Assembly: GCA_910587895.1 (NCBI GenBank) | Contig: CAJUOE010000224.1 | Span: forward strand, 1-7,039 | Reading direction: 5' to 3' | DNA from: an uncultured Lachnospiraceae bacterium | GTDB lineage: Bacteria; Bacillota; Clostridia; Lachnospirales; Lachnospiraceae | DNA length: 7,039 bases | Shown here: one piece after another, positions 5,681 to 7,039 of the stretch | Layout: each line of letters begins with the position of its first letter | How positions within the stretch are numbered: the first letter of the stretch is position 1 | Position numbers and translations under genes: made by a program | The notes under the pieces: model-generated | What the model was told of the DNA's origin: nothing | The model's input: the letters and a program-made list of their open reading frames with translations, nothing else | Databases searched by the model: none

Positions 5681-7039
5681 ATTGCCTATCGGGAAGAAAA
5701 TATGCCTTCCGCTGAACTCACTGTCATTTTGGTCGTCAGTCCCTGAAAGGTTGTAGACGAACACACCACGCATGCCGCATTTCTTTTTGTCAGACCGATT
5801 CCAGCGATAGCCGTATGCCTCAGTAACACTATTCGCACATTCCGTTGCACCGTCGGCATAAAGCACACCGAACCCTTGACCGATATCATCGCTCTCTTTC
5901 AACTTGTTAAAATCGGTGAATTCCGCAACTCTGCCTTTCACACTCATGGTCTCATCGGAAAATTTCGCTTGGCTGTTGCGGCCGTAGAAGTCAGTCCACA
6001 GTTTCTTATCCGATTCGGCACAGACAGTGTAGCCATCGGTGGCGATATTGAACTTTGTGGAGGAAGGGTCCTTGAAGTCTGAAACCTGCACTGTGTATGA
6101 CCACGGTGTGTGATCGTTGACGTTTGAGGAAGCGTCGATTGGATACTCCAGATTGGCGAATTTGAACAACGAGCCTTCATCCATCGGATTGTCGACCTCC
6201 TCGTTGCGGGTTCTAAGGTTTCCGCAATGCCATTTGGCACCCCCCGAAAGCAATGCTATAGGCTCATAGCCTTTACGCACAAAAATCAGATGATAGCACG
6301 AATAGTTGTGATATTCTACACGTATGATAGCGCATCCATCCTTACCGGTAAAGTTAACATAGAAATCACATTTTGAACCTGTCGATCCCTCTACAATTTC
6401 ACCGGCACGGCCACCTGCCGATTTACTCAAGGTTATGACACCGCGGTCACCACGCACCACTTTTGCCCGCCATTCCCCTTCGGATTCCAAATCAACAAAG
6501 GTTGTGGCATCCTCACGCGGGAGATAACGCAAGGTGACATGAAACGGATCCGTATTACCCGACGAGCGGTATATACCCTTTGGGTTCACTATACGCCGTA
6601 CTTGATAAATTGTCACATCATCAGTCAAATCAGGGGTGACGCTGTTCTCATTCCCTTCAAACCACACATTCACTGTGACCACCGCCTTGCGCTGATATGC
6701 TACATAGGGGTTATTCCCAGTATAGCCTGTGGACGCAATCATCTGCTTGGCACGGGTGTACATCGGCAACTGCAGGTGATAGACCAGACTGTCGGATTTG
6801 GCATCATCAATATCAACCACATAAGTGTCATCCTTCCGAGCCTGCGCCCAGTCGTCGCATGAATCATGCGCCCCCTCTGTCATATTATTGTAAGATCTTC
6901 GGCCACGGTGGTTATCGTTATAATACGACTGGTTTGTCATCCCATTGGCATTTGTGAGAACTGTAGTTACGGTTTTACGCAACGACAGGAAACCATTCCA
7001 CTGGAAATTATTTGCATCATCCATATTGAATTCCCTAAC
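5672..7039 (-). CDS. Bacteroidales-type surface/fimbrillin-like protein fragment, both ends missing
   Basis: About 456 codons are open from the right edge of the window down to the junction. ATG at 7024-7022 has no clear start signal and the frame continues upstream (REFN), so the N-terminus and any lipoprotein signal lie outside. The sequence is rich in aromatic, Asn, Asp and Gly residues and looks beta-rich. Notable parts are QLPMYTRAKQMIASTGYTGN followed by NPYVAYQRKAVVTVNVWFEG, VVRGDRGVITLSKSAGG in the middle, and GRHIFFPIGNSGY at the end. From family memory these resemble Bacteroides and Prevotella outer-surface proteins of the DUF4906 / fimbrillin-associated kind, in which 'FFPIG-SGYG-R' is a common C-terminal motif. 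The exact family is uncertain. Nothing on the plus strand here looks like a real gene. Confidence 0.65.

Overview
The first 5.67 kb of the window reads as chromosomal DNA from a Clostridia or Lachnospiraceae-type Firmicute. It has AGGAGG-like ribosome binding sites, Clostridia-style protein families and short intergenic gaps. The last 1.37 kb, on the minus strand, reads as part of a Bacteroidales surface-protein gene. The two parts meet abruptly at about 5672-5680. The simplest reading is a gut-type metagenomic contig that is chimeric at that point; a real rearrangement is not excluded from sequence alone.

Layout. (1) 1-324: the 3' part of a small XRE-type regulator, open at the left edge. 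(2) 355-2673: a large membrane-anchored calcineurin-like metallophosphoesterase with an N-terminal helical region, a three-copy 22-residue tandem repeat, seven predicted membrane segments and a complete C-terminal phosphoesterase domain. (3) 2674-2866: an intergenic stretch with one imperfect hairpin. (4) 2867-3955: an intact DUF1016/YhcG-type PD-(D/E)XK nuclease carrying a 27-bp palindrome inside its coding sequence. (5) 4013-4781: a compact graveyard of three broken genes: a collapsed type I restriction HsdR, a scrap resembling a sacsin/HSP90-like ATP-binding protein, and two pieces of a tyrosine recombinase. (6) 4924-5675: two coupled small genes, one with 11-residue (hendecad) repeats and a charged tail, the other a four-helix membrane protein built from two similar halves. 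(7) 5672-7039, minus strand: the Bacteroidales-type fragment.

How it fits together. The YhcG nuclease followed by hsdR, an ATPase scrap and an integrase end suggests a decayed defence or integrative island in which only the nuclease remains intact. The hendecad-repeat and membrane-protein pair lies just beyond the integrase end. It overlaps by four bases (ATGA), so the two products are probably made together. It is the least explained part of the window and the best candidate for an uncharacterised two-component envelope module.
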